A program made the translations under genes and the position numbers. Below, piece by piece: positions 31,956 to 40,685 of a stretch of 64,000 nucleotides of DNA; positions within the stretch are counted from its first letter, which is position 1; every line of letters starts with the position of its first letter. The DNA is taken from positions 124,001 through 188,000 of the forward strand of contig CALOGB020000055.1 in assembly GCA_942636505.2 (NCBI GenBank). Reading direction: 5' to 3'. The notes beneath the pieces were generated by a model. The model did no database searches and was not told where the DNA came from. It worked only from the letters and a program-made list of their open reading frames with translations. The DNA is from an uncultured bacterium (GTDB lineage: Bacteria; Pseudomonadota; Alphaproteobacteria; Sphingomonadales; Sphingomonadaceae).

Positions 31956-33245
31956 TCAGTCCGAGAACGGATCGCGGACGAGGATCGTGTCGGCACGCTG
32001 CGGGCTGGTCGACACCAAAGTCACCGGGCAGCGGATCAGCTCCTCGATCCGGCGGATATATTTGATCGCCTGCGCGGGCAGATCGGCCCAGCTACGTGCA
32101 CCGGCAGTCGTCTCCTGCCAGCCTTCCATCGTCTCATAGATCGGCTCGACCAGCGCCTGGTCCGCCGCATGCGCCGGGAAATAATCGAGCGTCTCGCCAC
32201 GCAGCTTATAGCCGGTGCAGATCGACACGGTCTCGAACCCGTCGAGCACGTCGATCTTGGTCAGCGCGATCCCGGTGATGCCACCGACCGCCGCCGCCTG
32301 CCGCACCAGCACCGCGTCGAACCAACCGCAGCGGCGCTTCCGCCCCGTGACCGTCCCGAACTCATGGCCGCGTACGCCGAGGCGTTCGCCGGTCTCGTTC
32401 TCGAGCTCGGTCGGGAACGGCCCCGAACCAACGCGCGTAGTGTAAGCCTTGGCGATCCCGAGCACGAAGCCAACCGCCGATGGCCCGAGGCCCGACCCAC
32501 CGGCCGCTGCGCCCGCGATCGTATTCGACGAAGTGACGAACGGATAGGTACCGTGGTCGACGTCGAGCAGCACGCCCTGCGCGCCCTCGAACAGGATGCG
32601 CTTGCCGGCCGAGCGCGCGGCATTGAGATCGCGCCATACAGGCTTGGCGAACGGCAGCACGAAGCCGGCGATCTCGCGCAGTTCCTCAATCAGGCGCGCG
32701 CGGTCGATCGGCGGTTCGCCGAACCCTGCGCGAAGAGCGTCGTGATGCGCGGTCAGGCGATCGAGCTGCGGCCCAAGATCATCGAGATGCGCGAGATCGC
32801 AGACGCGGATCGCACGGCGACCGACCTTGTCCTCATACGCAGGCCCGATGCCGCGGCGGGTCGTGCCGATCTTGCCCGCGCCGCTTGCGTCCTCGCGCAG
32901 GCCGTCGAGATCGCGGTGGAACGGCAGGATCAGCGCGCAGGTGTCGGCGATCCGCAGCGTCTCCGGCGTCGCGACGACGCCCTGAGCACCCAACCGCGCG
33001 ATCTCGTCCTTCAACGCCCACGGATCGAGCACCACGCCATTGCCGATGAACGACGGCGTCCCGCGGACGATACCCGACGGCAGCAGCGACAATTTGTAGA
33101 CGTTGTCGCCGACGACCAGCGTGTGGCCGGCATTGTGGCCGCCCTGGAACCGGACGACCATGTCGGCACGCTCGGCGAGCCAGTCGACGATCTTGCCCTT
33201 GCCTTCGTCGCCCCATTGCGCGCCGATGACTGCTACGTTGGCCAA
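31956..33245 (-). CDS. purA: Adenylosuccinate synthase
   Basis: 429 aa, GTP-dependent first step from IMP to [16 protein letters not shown] at 11-23, the catalytic histidine in [32 protein letters not shown], and the C-terminal GTP-binding [13 protein letters not shown]. Full length. It starts 29 bases after the hisZ stop, so it is likely part of the serA-DUF559-hisZ-purA transcript. Confidence 0.96.
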   Translation of the reverse strand: MANVAVIGAQWGDEGKGKIVDWLAERADMVVRFQGGHNAGHTLVVGDNVYKLSLLPSGIVRGTPSFIGNGVVLDPWALKDEIARLGAQGVVATPETLRIADTCALILPFHRDLDGLREDASGAGKIGTTRRGIGPAYEDKVGRRAIRVCDLAHLDDLGPQLDRLTAHHDALRAGFGEPPIDRARLIEELREIAGFVLPFAKPVWRDLNAARSAGKRILFEGAQGVLLDVDHGTYPFVTSSNTIAGAAAGGSGLGPSAVGFVLGIAKAYTTRVGSGPFPTELENETGERLGVRGHEFGTVTGRKRRCGWFDAVLVRQAAAVGGITGIALTKIDVLDGFETVSICTGYKLRGETLDYFPAHAADQALVEPIYETMEGWQETTAGARSWADLPAQAIKYIRRIEELIRCPVTLVSTSPQRADTILVRDPFSD

Positions 33246-33274
33246 ACTCTATCTCCTGAGATTACGCGCAGCGC

Positions 33275-34375
33275 CTACAGCGCGCGGGGCTCGCCCGCCA
33301 CCCATAGATGCGTGCAGACTTGTGCTTCGGGGGTGTCGCCGGCGTCCAAAGCGGCGACGGTGACCCAGCCTTGCGCGCGCATTGCGGCGCCTTCGCTGGC
33401 GGGGGTTCCGAACGGGAGGAATAGGCGGCGACGGTCGACGGTGGCGACACGCTCGACCAAGGCATCGGCGAACAGCGAGAAGCCCGTCGCGGCCTCCTCG
33501 GCGCCGTTCTCGTGGACGATGGTGTAGGTGCCACCGCGGCCGACTTCGCGCGCGCTGCCGTCGGCGAAGAGCGAGAAGCCGAGCCACGTCTGGTATTCGA
33601 AGCCGTGCCGCTCGGTCGGATCGAGCGTGAGCGCGACGCGGCCGCCAATCGCTTCGGCGATGCGGGCGAGGCCATCGAGGCGGGAGGCGAGCGTGCCGGT
33701 GGTGTCGAAGGCGCGGAGGCGGTCCATCGCCTGGTCGAACGGGCCGGCAGCCTCGATCAGCGGGAGGTAGGCGGGCGCGAGTGCGGCAACGGCACCGGCG
33801 TCCTTCGCATCGAGCCGATCGCGCAAGGTTGCGACGAGGTCATCCGCCACGGTGAGAGGTCCGGCGGCCAGCGTCGGCACCAGGTCGGGCAGCGTGAAGT
33901 CGATCGAGGCGCCGGTGACGTCCGCCGCCGAGATCATGTCGACTGCAACTGCGACAAGCTCCTGCGCCGCGGCGACTGAGTCGAGCCCGATGAGTTCGCA
34001 TCCGATCTGCCGCGTCTCGCGGGCGGGCGCGAGCTGCGACGCACGCAGTTTGAGCACGGAGCCAGCATAGCTCAGCCGAACCGGCCGAGGGTGATGCCCC
34101 ATCCGAGTGGCAGCGATCCGCGCGACCTGTGCGGTAATGTCGGGGCGGATCGCCAGGGTGCGCTGCGACACCGGATCGACGAAGCGCACTGCGTCGTGAA
34201 GACCACCGGCTTTGAGGCGCATCTCGAGCCCATCGGCGAATTCGGCGAGCGGCGGATCGACGCGTTCGTAGCCGTGGAGACGAGCAGCTTCGAGCACGCG
34301 GGCTTCCAGCGCCCCCGCCGAATCGGCAAACGGGGGGAGGCGATCTCGGAAACCTTCGGGGAGGAGTGCGGTCAT
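33275..34375 (-). CDS. hisZ: ATP phosphoribosyltransferase regulatory subunit
   Basis: 366-aa class II aminoacyl-tRNA-synthetase-like protein. N-terminus TALLPEGFRDRLPPFADSAG and motif-2-like DPVSQRTLAIRPDITAQVAR, with HisS-style core but without the tRNA-binding C-terminal domain; this identifies HisZ, the activator of short-form HisG. ATG 34375 overlaps the DUF559 stop (ATGA). No hisG is in the window. Confidence 0.9.
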   Translation of the reverse strand: MTALLPEGFRDRLPPFADSAGALEARVLEAARLHGYERVDPPLAEFADGLEMRLKAGGLHDAVRFVDPVSQRTLAIRPDITAQVARIAATRMGHHPRPVRLSYAGSVLKLRASQLAPARETRQIGCELIGLDSVAAAQELVAVAVDMISAADVTGASIDFTLPDLVPTLAAGPLTVADDLVATLRDRLDAKDAGAVAALAPAYLPLIEAAGPFDQAMDRLRAFDTTGTLASRLDGLARIAEAIGGRVALTLDPTERHGFEYQTWLGFSLFADGSAREVGRGGTYTIVHENGAEEAATGFSLFADALVERVATVDRRRLFLPFGTPASEGAAMRAQGWVTVAALDAGDTPEAQVCTHLWVAGEPRAL

Positions 34376-34734
34376 CGTATCAGGTCCACGCGTGTAACAA
34401 GTGCATCGCCCAACACCTGCAAAACGCCTTCGAGATTGGTCATCACATCGGTATTGGCGAAACGGATCACCCGATATCCCTGCTCTTCCAGCCACGCCGT
34501 CCTGCGGGCGTCGCGTGCTTGGTCGGTGTGCGTATCGCCGTCAAGCTCGACGACCAGCATGTGCGAACGCGCGACGAAATCGGCAATGAACGCGCCGATC
34601 ACCACTTGGCGGGTGAACTTCACGCCTTGGAAGCGCTTGGCGCCAACTTCGTACCAGAACCGCATTTCCGGCCCAGTCTGCCCGGACCGCATCGCCTTCG
34701 CCCGGCCCAGCATGCTGTCATCGGTTTTGGGCAC
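34372..34734 (-). CDS. DUF559 domain protein (Vsr/REase-fold)
   Basis: About 120 aa. The conserved core reads MRFWYEVGAKRFQGVKFTRQ, FIADFVARSHMLVVELDGDT and ARRTAWLEEQGYRVIRFANT, the DUF559 pattern related to very-short-patch-repair endonucleases with D/E..ExD..Q-type active site. The GTG at 34734 is chosen because the purine-rich edge of the neighbouring repeat (GGAGAGGGAG) provides a ribosome-binding site; reading further upstream to 34791 only translates repeat. ATG 34713 is an alternative. Coupled to hisZ. Function unknown. Confidence 0.85.
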   Translation of the reverse strand: MPKTDDSMLGRAKAMRSGQTGPEMRFWYEVGAKRFQGVKFTRQVVIGAFIADFVARSHMLVVELDGDTHTDQARDARRTAWLEEQGYRVIRFANTDVMTNLEGVLQVLGDALVTRVDLIR

Positions 34735-34737
34735 GAC

Positions 34738-34847
34738 TCCCTCTCCCCTTTGGGGGAGAGGGCCGGGGAGAGGGGCCGCCCCAAACGCCATCTCTCGGTA
34801 CTGCCCCTCTCCCCTACCCTCTCCCCAAGGGGAGAGGGAGTCTTGCT
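34738..34847. repeat. Palindromic repeat, family D
   Basis: Inverted arms CTCCCTCTCCCCTTTGGGGG and CCCCAAGGGGAGAGGGAG with a GGCCGGGGAGAGGGG inner block. It occupies the entire serA to DUF559 gap and touches the serA stop codon. Confidence 0.85.
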
Positions 34848-36423
34848 AGAAGTTGAGGCCCATCGCGGTCTTCACGCCTGGCAGCGCGCGGACCTTGGTG
34901 AGCAGGTCGGGCGTCACGGCTTCGTCGACCGAGAGCAGCAACACCGCCTCACCGCCAGCCGAACGACGCCCAAGATGGAACGTCCCGATGTTCACCCCAG
35001 CCTCGCCCAGCGCAGTCCCGAGACGACCGATGAACCCCGGCGCATCCTCGTTGACGACATACAGCATCGGGCCCGCCAGATCGGCCTCGATCTTGATCCC
35101 CAGCAGCTCGACCAAACGCGGCGCCGAATCACCGAACAACGTGCCGGCCACCGAACGCTCGCCATCCTCGGTCTTCACCGAGACGCGCAGCAGCGTGTGG
35201 TAATCCGCCTCGCGTTCGGTACGAACTTCACGCACCTCAAGACCACGCTCACGCGCCAGCACCGGCGCGTTGACCATGTTGACCGTCGCGGTCTGCGTCT
35301 GGAGATAGCCCGCCAGCACCGCACTCACGATCGGCTTCGCGTTCAAATCCGCCGCCGCGCCCTCGGTATGTACCGAAATCCGCGACACCGCGCCCGTCGT
35401 CAGCTGGCCCACCAGCGACCCCAGCTTCTCCGCCAGCGCCATGTACGGCTTCAACTTCGGCGCTTCCTCGGCCGACAGCGACGGCATGTTGAGCGCATTC
35501 GTGACGCCGCCCGACATCAGGAAATCGGCCATCTGCTCGGCGACCTGGATCGCGACGTTGACCTGCGCCTCGGTCGTCGATGCGCCGAGATGCGGCGTGC
35601 TGACGAAGTTCGGTGTATTGAACAACGGCGACGCCTTGGCGGGCTCCTCGACGAACACGTCGAGTGCGGCGCCGCCGACCTGGCCCGAGTCGAGCGCCGC
35701 CTTCAGCGCGACCTCGTCGATCAGGCCACCGCGCGCGCAGTTGATGATGCGGACACCCTTCTTGGTCTTGGCGAGTGCCTCGGCCGAGAGGATGTTGCGC
35801 GTCTGGTCGGTCAGCGGGGTGTGCAGCGTGATGAAGTCGGCGCGGGCGAGCAGCTCGTCGAGCGTGACCTTCTCGACGCCGATCTCGATCGCCCGCTCGG
35901 GCGTCAGGAACGGATCGAACGCGACGACCTTCATCTTCAGGCCGCGCGCACGGTCGGCAACGATCGAGCCGATATTGCCCGCACCGATTAGCCCGAGCGT
36001 CTTCGACGTCAGCTCGACGCCCATGAAGCGGTTCTTCTCCCACTTGCCGGCCTGCGTGGAAGCGTCAGCTTCCGGGAGTTGCCGGGCGAGCGCGAACATC
36101 AGCGCGATCGCGTGCTCGGCGGTGGTGATCGAGTTGCCGAACGGGGTGTTCATCACGACCACGCCCTTCGCCGACGCGGCGGGGATGTCGACATTGTCGA
36201 CACCGATACCCGCGCGGCCGACGACCTTCAGATTGGTGGCGTGCTCGAGGATTTCCTTGGTGACCTTGGTCGAGCTGCGGATCGCGAGGCCGTCATACTT
36301 GCCGATGATCGCGATCAGCTCGGCGGGAGTCTTGCCGGTGATCTCGTCGACCTCGACGCCGCGCTCGCGGAAGATCTGCGCCGCACGGGGATCCATTTTG
36401 TCGGAGATGAGGACTTTAGGCAT
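34846..36423 (-). CDS. serA: D-3-phosphoglycerate dehydrogenase
   Basis: 525-aa long-form enzyme, first step of serine synthesis. Substrate/NAD core with GLIGAGNIGSIVADRA (Rossmann GxGxxG), INCARGGLIDEVALKAAL, the catalytic arginine/glutamate/histidine region ending TPHLGASTTEAQ. An allosteric-substrate-binding domain is at about 315-450, and a C-terminal ACT domain at 450-525 (PMLYVVNEDAPGFIGRLGTA). It follows serC on the same strand with a family C repeat between. Confidence 0.96.
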   Translation of the reverse strand: MPKVLISDKMDPRAAQIFRERGVEVDEITGKTPAELIAIIGKYDGLAIRSSTKVTKEILEHATNLKVVGRAGIGVDNVDIPAASAKGVVVMNTPFGNSITTAEHAIALMFALARQLPEADASTQAGKWEKNRFMGVELTSKTLGLIGAGNIGSIVADRARGLKMKVVAFDPFLTPERAIEIGVEKVTLDELLARADFITLHTPLTDQTRNILSAEALAKTKKGVRIINCARGGLIDEVALKAALDSGQVGGAALDVFVEEPAKASPLFNTPNFVSTPHLGASTTEAQVNVAIQVAEQMADFLMSGGVTNALNMPSLSAEEAPKLKPYMALAEKLGSLVGQLTTGAVSRISVHTEGAAADLNAKPIVSAVLAGYLQTQTATVNMVNAPVLARERGLEVREVRTEREADYHTLLRVSVKTEDGERSVAGTLFGDSAPRLVELLGIKIEADLAGPMLYVVNEDAPGFIGRLGTALGEAGVNIGTFHLGRRSAGGEAVLLLSVDEAVTPDLLTKVRALPGVKTAMGLNF

Positions 36424-36475
36424 GGGATTGCTCCTGGGAATTCGGTGAATTGGGGTGCGTCCCTATTCCAACTCC

Positions 36476-36577
36476 CCCGTCATCCCGGCGGAAGCCGGGA
36501 CCCACGGTAGCGGTTCGCTTCATGAGCGAATGCTCCGTGTCCATGGGTCCCGGCGTGCGCCGGGATGACGGAATGGG
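36476..36577. repeat. Palindromic repeat, family C copy 1
   Basis: CCGTCATCCCGGCGGAAGCC then GGGACCCA, inverted at the right as TGGGTCCCGGCG...CCGGGATGACGG. Between serC and serA. Same family at 39619 and, more diverged, 37913. Confidence 0.85.
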
Positions 36578-36618
36578 GGTGATTGTTGGAAGGAGGGCGT
36601 AAAAGACGCGGTAGCTAG

Positions 36619-37773
36619 TTAGGCAGCCTTGGCGGTCGCGTAGGCCCAGTCGAGCCAGGGGCCGAGTGCCTCGATATCGGCGGTGTCGACGGTCGCGCCG
36701 CACCAGATACGCAAGCCCGGAGGCGCATCACGGTAGCCGGCGACGTCGTACGCCGCGCCAGCCTTTTCGAGCGCCGAGGCCATCGCCTTGATCAGCGCCT
36801 CGTCCGCTCCCTCGACCGTGAGGCAAACGCTGGTCTTCGACCGCGTCGCCGGATCGACCGCCAGATGCCCCAGCCAGTCACGCTCCGCGACGATCTTGTC
36901 CAAAGCAGCAGCATTCGCATCCGACCGCTTGATCAGCCCGTCCTCGCCAAGCGACTTTGCCCATTCGAGGCTGAAGATCGCATCCTCGACCGCCAGCATC
37001 GAGGGCGTGTTGATCGTCTCGCCCTTGAACACGCCCTCGGTGAGCTTGCCCTTCGAGACGAGGCGGAACACCTTCGGCAGCGGCCAGGCCGGCGTATAGT
37101 TCTCCAGCCGCTCGACCGCGCGCGGCCCGAGGATCAGCACGCCGTGCGCGCCCTCGCCGCCGAGCACCTTCTGCCACGAGAAGGTCGCCACATCGATCTT
37201 GGTCCAGTCGATATCGTACGCAAACACGCCGCTGGTCGCATCGGCGAACGAGAGACCCTCGCGGTCGTCCGGGATCCAGTCCGCGTTCGGCACGCGCACG
37301 CCGCTGGTGGTGCCGTTCCAGGTGAACAGCACGTCGTTCGACCAGTCGACCGCGTCCAGGTCGGGCAGCTGGCCGTAATCGGCGCGCACCACCGTGGGGT
37401 CGATCTTGAGCTGCTTCACGGCATCCGTGACCCAGCCCTCGCCGAAGCTCTCCCACGCGAGCGCGGTGACGGGCTTTGCGCCGAGCATCGTCCACATCGC
37501 CATCTCGTACGCGCCGGTGTCGGAGCCGGGGACGATGCCGATGCGATGCGTGTCGGGGAGCTTCAGCAGTTCGCGCATCAGGTCGATGCTGTACTGGAGA
37601 CGGGTCTTGCCGATCTTCGAGCGATGCGAGCGACCGAGCGAATCGGTGGCGAGCTTGTCCGCGGACCAACCCGGAGGTTTCGCGCAGGGACCGGAGCTGA
37701 AAAAGGGACGTGCCGGTTTCGTAGCGGGCAGCGCAGGCGCATCTGTAGCGGGTGCGTAGGTCGTATCAGTCAT
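36619..37773 (-). CDS. serC: Phosphoserine aminotransferase
   Basis: 384-aa PLP enzyme, second step of serine synthesis. PFFSSGPCAKPPGW start region, TWNGTTSGVRVPNADWI, and the PLP-binding lysine in FSWQKVLGGEGAHGVLILGP; ends with PPGLRIWCGATV. Length and motifs match the alphaproteobacterial SerC class. ATG 37773 has GAGGAGAG about eight bases upstream, and this site lies in a small hairpin. First gene of serC-serA. Confidence 0.95.
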   Translation of the reverse strand: MTDTTYAPATDAPALPATKPARPFFSSGPCAKPPGWSADKLATDSLGRSHRSKIGKTRLQYSIDLMRELLKLPDTHRIGIVPGSDTGAYEMAMWTMLGAKPVTALAWESFGEGWVTDAVKQLKIDPTVVRADYGQLPDLDAVDWSNDVLFTWNGTTSGVRVPNADWIPDDREGLSFADATSGVFAYDIDWTKIDVATFSWQKVLGGEGAHGVLILGPRAVERLENYTPAWPLPKVFRLVSKGKLTEGVFKGETINTPSMLAVEDAIFSLEWAKSLGEDGLIKRSDANAAALDKIVAERDWLGHLAVDPATRSKTSVCLTVEGADEALIKAMASALEKAGAAYDVAGYRDAPPGLRIWCGATVDTADIEALGPWLDWAYATAKAA

Positions 37774-37777
37774 GTAT

Positions 37778-37857
37778 CTCTCCTCACAGAGAGCACGCGC
37801 GGCGTTGGGACCGCGTGGCCCGTCGCCGGCCCTAACGGCGTTCCTGGGGGTGTCAAC
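37778..37857 (-). promoter_or_regulatory. serC leader: promoter candidate and hairpin over the ribosome-binding site
   Basis: Minus strand has TTGACA at 37856-37851 followed about 15-17 bases later by TTAGGG/AGGGCC, a possible sigma-70 type promoter. A GC-rich leader follows, and CTCTC (37793-37789) pairs with GAGAG (37782-37778) around TGTGAG, so the GAGGAGAG site sits in the hairpin. A conserved serC RNA motif is known upstream of alphaproteobacterial serC genes; whether this is that motif I cannot verify. Confidence 0.4.
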
Positions 37858-37912
37858 CGCGTTCGATTGCGAGCACGTGCCGACGGGACTCGCCCCACCG
37901 CGCGCCAAACTC

Positions 37913-38030
37913 GCTCCGTCACCCCGGGCTTGTCCCGGGGTCCACCGTGCCGCACGGCCTTAGGCATGGGGGACAAGACGATGAGTGGATGCCGGAACAG
38001 GCCCGGCATAACGGAGTGGGTGGTAGTAGC
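37913..38030. repeat. Palindromic repeat, family C copy 3 (overlaps the extensin gene start)
   Basis: CTCCGTCACCCCGGGCTTGT, CCCGGGGTCCACCGTG at left; right half GCCGGAACAGGCCCGGCATA, ACGGAGTGGGTGGTAG, matching the flank of copy 39619 (inverse of CTACCACCCATTCCGTCATC). The right half lies inside the following gene. Confidence 0.65.
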
Positions 38031-38661
38031 GACTCTCGCACTGACTTTAGCTGGTTGCGGTCGTGCAGATCGCCCCACGGCGCCGACCAAGACTCGCCCC
38101 AACCTCTCCGTCCCGAGCAGCCGCGAAACGGCGCAGTGCCTCGCCGACCTGCGTGAGCTGCACGTCTCGTTCCAGGTCCTCCCCGACCGCGAGACCGGGC
38201 CCGGTTGCGGCCTCGCCGGCACCGTGAAGCTCGTCAATATCGGCGTCCCCGTCGCCAACCTCACCGCGGTCCGTTGCGGCGCCGCGCGTGCGTTCATCGG
38301 CTGGACGCGCAACGCCGTCGCGCCGGCCGCGTACCAGATGCTCGGCAGCGAACTCGCGCGGATCGACAGCATGGGCAGCTACGCCTGCCGCAACATCGTC
38401 GGCTCCACGCGCGGTCCCACCCGCCGCTCGGGCCACGCGATCGCCAACGCGATCGATATCGGCGGGTTCGTGTTGAAGGACGGGCGGCGAATCACGGTGC
38501 TCAACGACTGGAACTCGGCCGATCCGCAGGTCCGGCAATTTCTCCAGACGATCCGCGGGTCGGCGTGCAAACGATTCGGGACCGTTCTCAGCCCCGACTA
38601 CAACGCCGCGCATCGCAACCACCTCCATCTCGAAGACGACCGCGCCAATTTCTGCCGCTAG
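37981..38661 (+). CDS. Extensin-like C-terminal domain lipoprotein
   Basis: 226 aa. A hydrophobic signal (WVVVATLALTLAGC) ends in a lipobox LAGC, so probably a lipoprotein. The extensin-like domain covers about 55-226: CLADLRELHVSFQ, GPGCGLAGTVKLVNIG, RSGHAIANAIDIGGFVL and DYNAAHRNHLHLEDD, whose His/Asp residues suggest a D-Ala-D-Ala carboxypeptidase/VanY-type metal site. Cysteines are abundant. The start is uncertain: the first 15 or so codons (from ATG 37981) lie in a family C repeat; ATG 37966 and GTG 38020 are alternatives. Confidence 0.85.
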   Translation: MSGCRNRPGITEWVVVATLALTLAGCGRADRPTAPTKTRPNLSVPSSRETAQCLADLRELHVSFQVLPDRETGPGCGLAGTVKLVNIGVPVANLTAVRCGAARAFIGWTRNAVAPAAYQMLGSELARIDSMGSYACRNIVGSTRGPTRRSGHAIANAIDIGGFVLKDGRRITVLNDWNSADPQVRQFLQTIRGSACKRFGTVLSPDYNAAHRNHLHLEDDRANFCR

Positions 38662-38707
38662 CGCACCGCTCTAGCCCTCCCCTCGCGTTTCCTCTAATCG
38701 CGCCTGA

Positions 38708-39592
38708 ATGACCGATACACGAGTACCATCGCGCGTTTTTCCGAACGCCAGCCAGGATGCCGAGTCCGCCCGCGACTCCGTTTCCACACCCCAGACGCAG
38801 CACCCGCATTACCGGCTCGCCTTCCAGGACATGGATTTCCTGTTGCGCGAAGACCTGCGGCCGGTGCGGTTCCAGCTCGAACTGCTGAAGACCGAACTCG
38901 TCCTCGACGAGGCGAAGATCGGTTCGACGTTCGTGTTCTACGGCTCCGCGCGCATTCCCGAGCCGTCGAAGGCGCAAGCGCTACTGAAGCTCGCTACGGA
39001 TGAGAAGTCGAAGAAGATCGCCGAGCGACTGGTCGAGAAGTCGAAATATTACGACGTCGCGCGCGAGCTGGCGGCCAAGGTCAGCGTCCTGCCGCGCGAC
39101 GAGCGTGGCTGGCGGCAGTTCGTGGTGTGCTCAGGGGGCGGTCCGTCGATCATGGAAGCCGCCAATCGCGGCGCGGACGACGTCGGCGCCGAGTCGATCG
39201 GCCTGAACATCGTCCTGCCGCACGAGCAGGCGCCGAACCCGTACGTCACGCCGTCGCTGTCGGTACAGTTCCACTATTTCGCGCTGCGAAAAATGCACTT
39301 CCTGCTGCACGCACGCGCGCTCGCAGCGTTTCCGGGCGGGTTCGGGACGTTCGACGAGCTGTTCGAACTGCTGACGCTGATCCAGACGGGCAAGATCCAG
39401 CCGATTCCCGTTCTGCTGTTCGGGCGTCAGTTCTGGGAGCGGGTCGTGAACTTCGACGCGCTGGTCGAGGAAGGCGTCGTCAGCGAGAAGGATCTGGGGA
39501 TCTTCCGCTACGTCGAGACGGCGGACGAGGCTTGGGACGCGGTGCAGTCGTTCTATCGCGAGCGGGCGGAGAAGGAAGCCGCCGAGGGCTAA
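38708..39592 (+). CDS. LOG family (TIGR00730-like) nucleotide hydrolase
   Basis: 294 aa with the lysine-decarboxylase-like Rossmann fold: VCSGGGPSIMEAANRGADD and LAAFPGGFGTFDELFELLTL are the two LOG signatures. A roughly 60-residue N-terminal extension is typical of the longer proteobacterial class. Family members act as nucleoside 5'-monophosphate phosphoribohydrolases (cytokinin-type in plants, generally purine nucleotides in bacteria). It stands alone, 46 bases after the extensin-like gene. Confidence 0.88.
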   Translation: MTDTRVPSRVFPNASQDAESARDSVSTPQTQHPHYRLAFQDMDFLLREDLRPVRFQLELLKTELVLDEAKIGSTFVFYGSARIPEPSKAQALLKLATDEKSKKIAERLVEKSKYYDVARELAAKVSVLPRDERGWRQFVVCSGGGPSIMEAANRGADDVGAESIGLNIVLPHEQAPNPYVTPSLSVQFHYFALRKMHFLLHARALAAFPGGFGTFDELFELLTLIQTGKIQPIPVLLFGRQFWERVVNFDALVEEGVVSEKDLGIFRYVETADEAWDAVQSFYRERAEKEAAEG

Positions 39593-39618
39593 GCTTTCTC
39601 GCGGTTCCAACTACCACC

Positions 39619-39723
39619 CATTCCGTCATCCCGGCGCACGCCGGGACCCATGGACACGAAGCGTCCGTTTATGACGCTGACCGCAACCGTGGGTCCCGGC
39701 TTCCGCCGGGATGACGGAATGGA
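39619..39723. repeat. Palindromic repeat, family C copy 2
   Basis: CATTCCGTCATCCCGGCGCA, CGCCGGGACCCATGG at left, inverted at right (CCGTGGGTCCCGGCTTCCGC, CGGGATGACGGAATGG). Between convergent LOG and cytochrome c genes. Confidence 0.88.
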
Positions 39724-39819
39724 ACGGGATCGGACCGTACACGGTGCCCCTAATCTTGGAACAACCCTCCCGCGCTAGTGGCAGGGTGAATCCAGGCCGA
39801 TCATTCCGGCCTGGAACCA

Positions 39820-40539
39820 TTACTTCTCCGAGCGGGCGCCCTTGCGGGCTGCTTCCGGATCCACTGACGGCGCACCCGACGCGGGCGTCCCGGTGTTCGC
39901 GATGTCCGCAGTCGGCGCGCCCTTCGTAGCCGCAGCCTCCGCCGCATTCGCCGTCGCCGGCTGATCCTTAGCCGCAGCATCCTTGCCAGCCGCAGGAGCA
40001 GCGCCAGCCGCAGGCGCCGCCGGCAACGGCAGGTTCGAACCCTGCTGGTTCAGATACAGGATCACGTTCGCCCGGTCCTGCGCATTGCCGAGCCCCGCAA
40101 ACGTCATCTTCGTCCCCGGCGCGAACTTGCGCGGCGAGGTCAGCCACGCGTTCAGCTTGTCGAAGTCCCACTTGCCGCCGATCCCCGCCAGCGCCGACGA
40201 GAAGGCGTACCCGGCCTTGCCCTTGGCGATCTCCTCGCCGACCGTGCCGTACAGGTTCGGGCCGACGCCGTTCGCGCCGCCTTGGTTGATGGTATGGCAG
40301 GCGGCGCACTTCTTGAACACTTCGGCGCCCTTGGCGGCGTCGGCTGTCGGCAGCAACGAGGCGATCGGCACTTCGGCGGCCGCACCCTCGCCGCCCTCGG
40401 CAACGACGCCCTCGATCGCATAGCCCATCTTCTCGGGGCGCTCGCCGTGGAACATCATCCCGCCGACGATCGACAGCCCAAGCGCCGCACCACAGCCTGC
40501 GAGCACCCAGCCGGCGATCGTATTGGTCCGATTGTCCAT
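39820..40539 (-). CDS. Membrane-anchored c-type cytochrome
   Basis: 239 aa. An N-terminal hydrophobic segment (AGWVLAGCGAALGLSIVGGM) acts as an uncleaved anchor. A class I cytochrome domain at about 60-170 has the heme motif C78-A-A-C81-H82 (KKCAACHTINQGGANGVGPN) and the axial methionine in APGTKMTFAGL, then DRANVILYLNQQ. A long Ala/Pro/Lys-rich tail (about 175-239) is probably disordered. It resembles CycM/cytochrome c552 that passes electrons from the bc1 complex to oxidases. ATG 40548 is an alternative start. Confidence 0.92.
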   Translation of the reverse strand: MDNRTNTIAGWVLAGCGAALGLSIVGGMMFHGERPEKMGYAIEGVVAEGGEGAAAEVPIASLLPTADAAKGAEVFKKCAACHTINQGGANGVGPNLYGTVGEEIAKGKAGYAFSSALAGIGGKWDFDKLNAWLTSPRKFAPGTKMTFAGLGNAQDRANVILYLNQQGSNLPLPAAPAAGAAPAAGKDAAAKDQPATANAAEAAATKGAPTADIANTGTPASGAPSVDPEAARKGARSEK

Positions 40540-40685
40540 CTTGTGCATCCGCCCTGTTCTGTTTGGGATAGCCATAGAAAACGCGAGCGCGCACCGCAAG
40601 CCGCGCTTGAAGGGCGGGTGTATGGCGGGCGGCGGCGCTTTACGCGGCTTGAACAGGCAGGCAGCGCGCTTTAGGCGCTCGGCGC

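Noticed and set aside
40025..40060. tRNA T-loop-like GGTTCGAACCC
   Set aside because: It lies inside the cytochrome c frame (GSNLPLP region) and no acceptor stem, anticodon arm or D-arm can be built around it.
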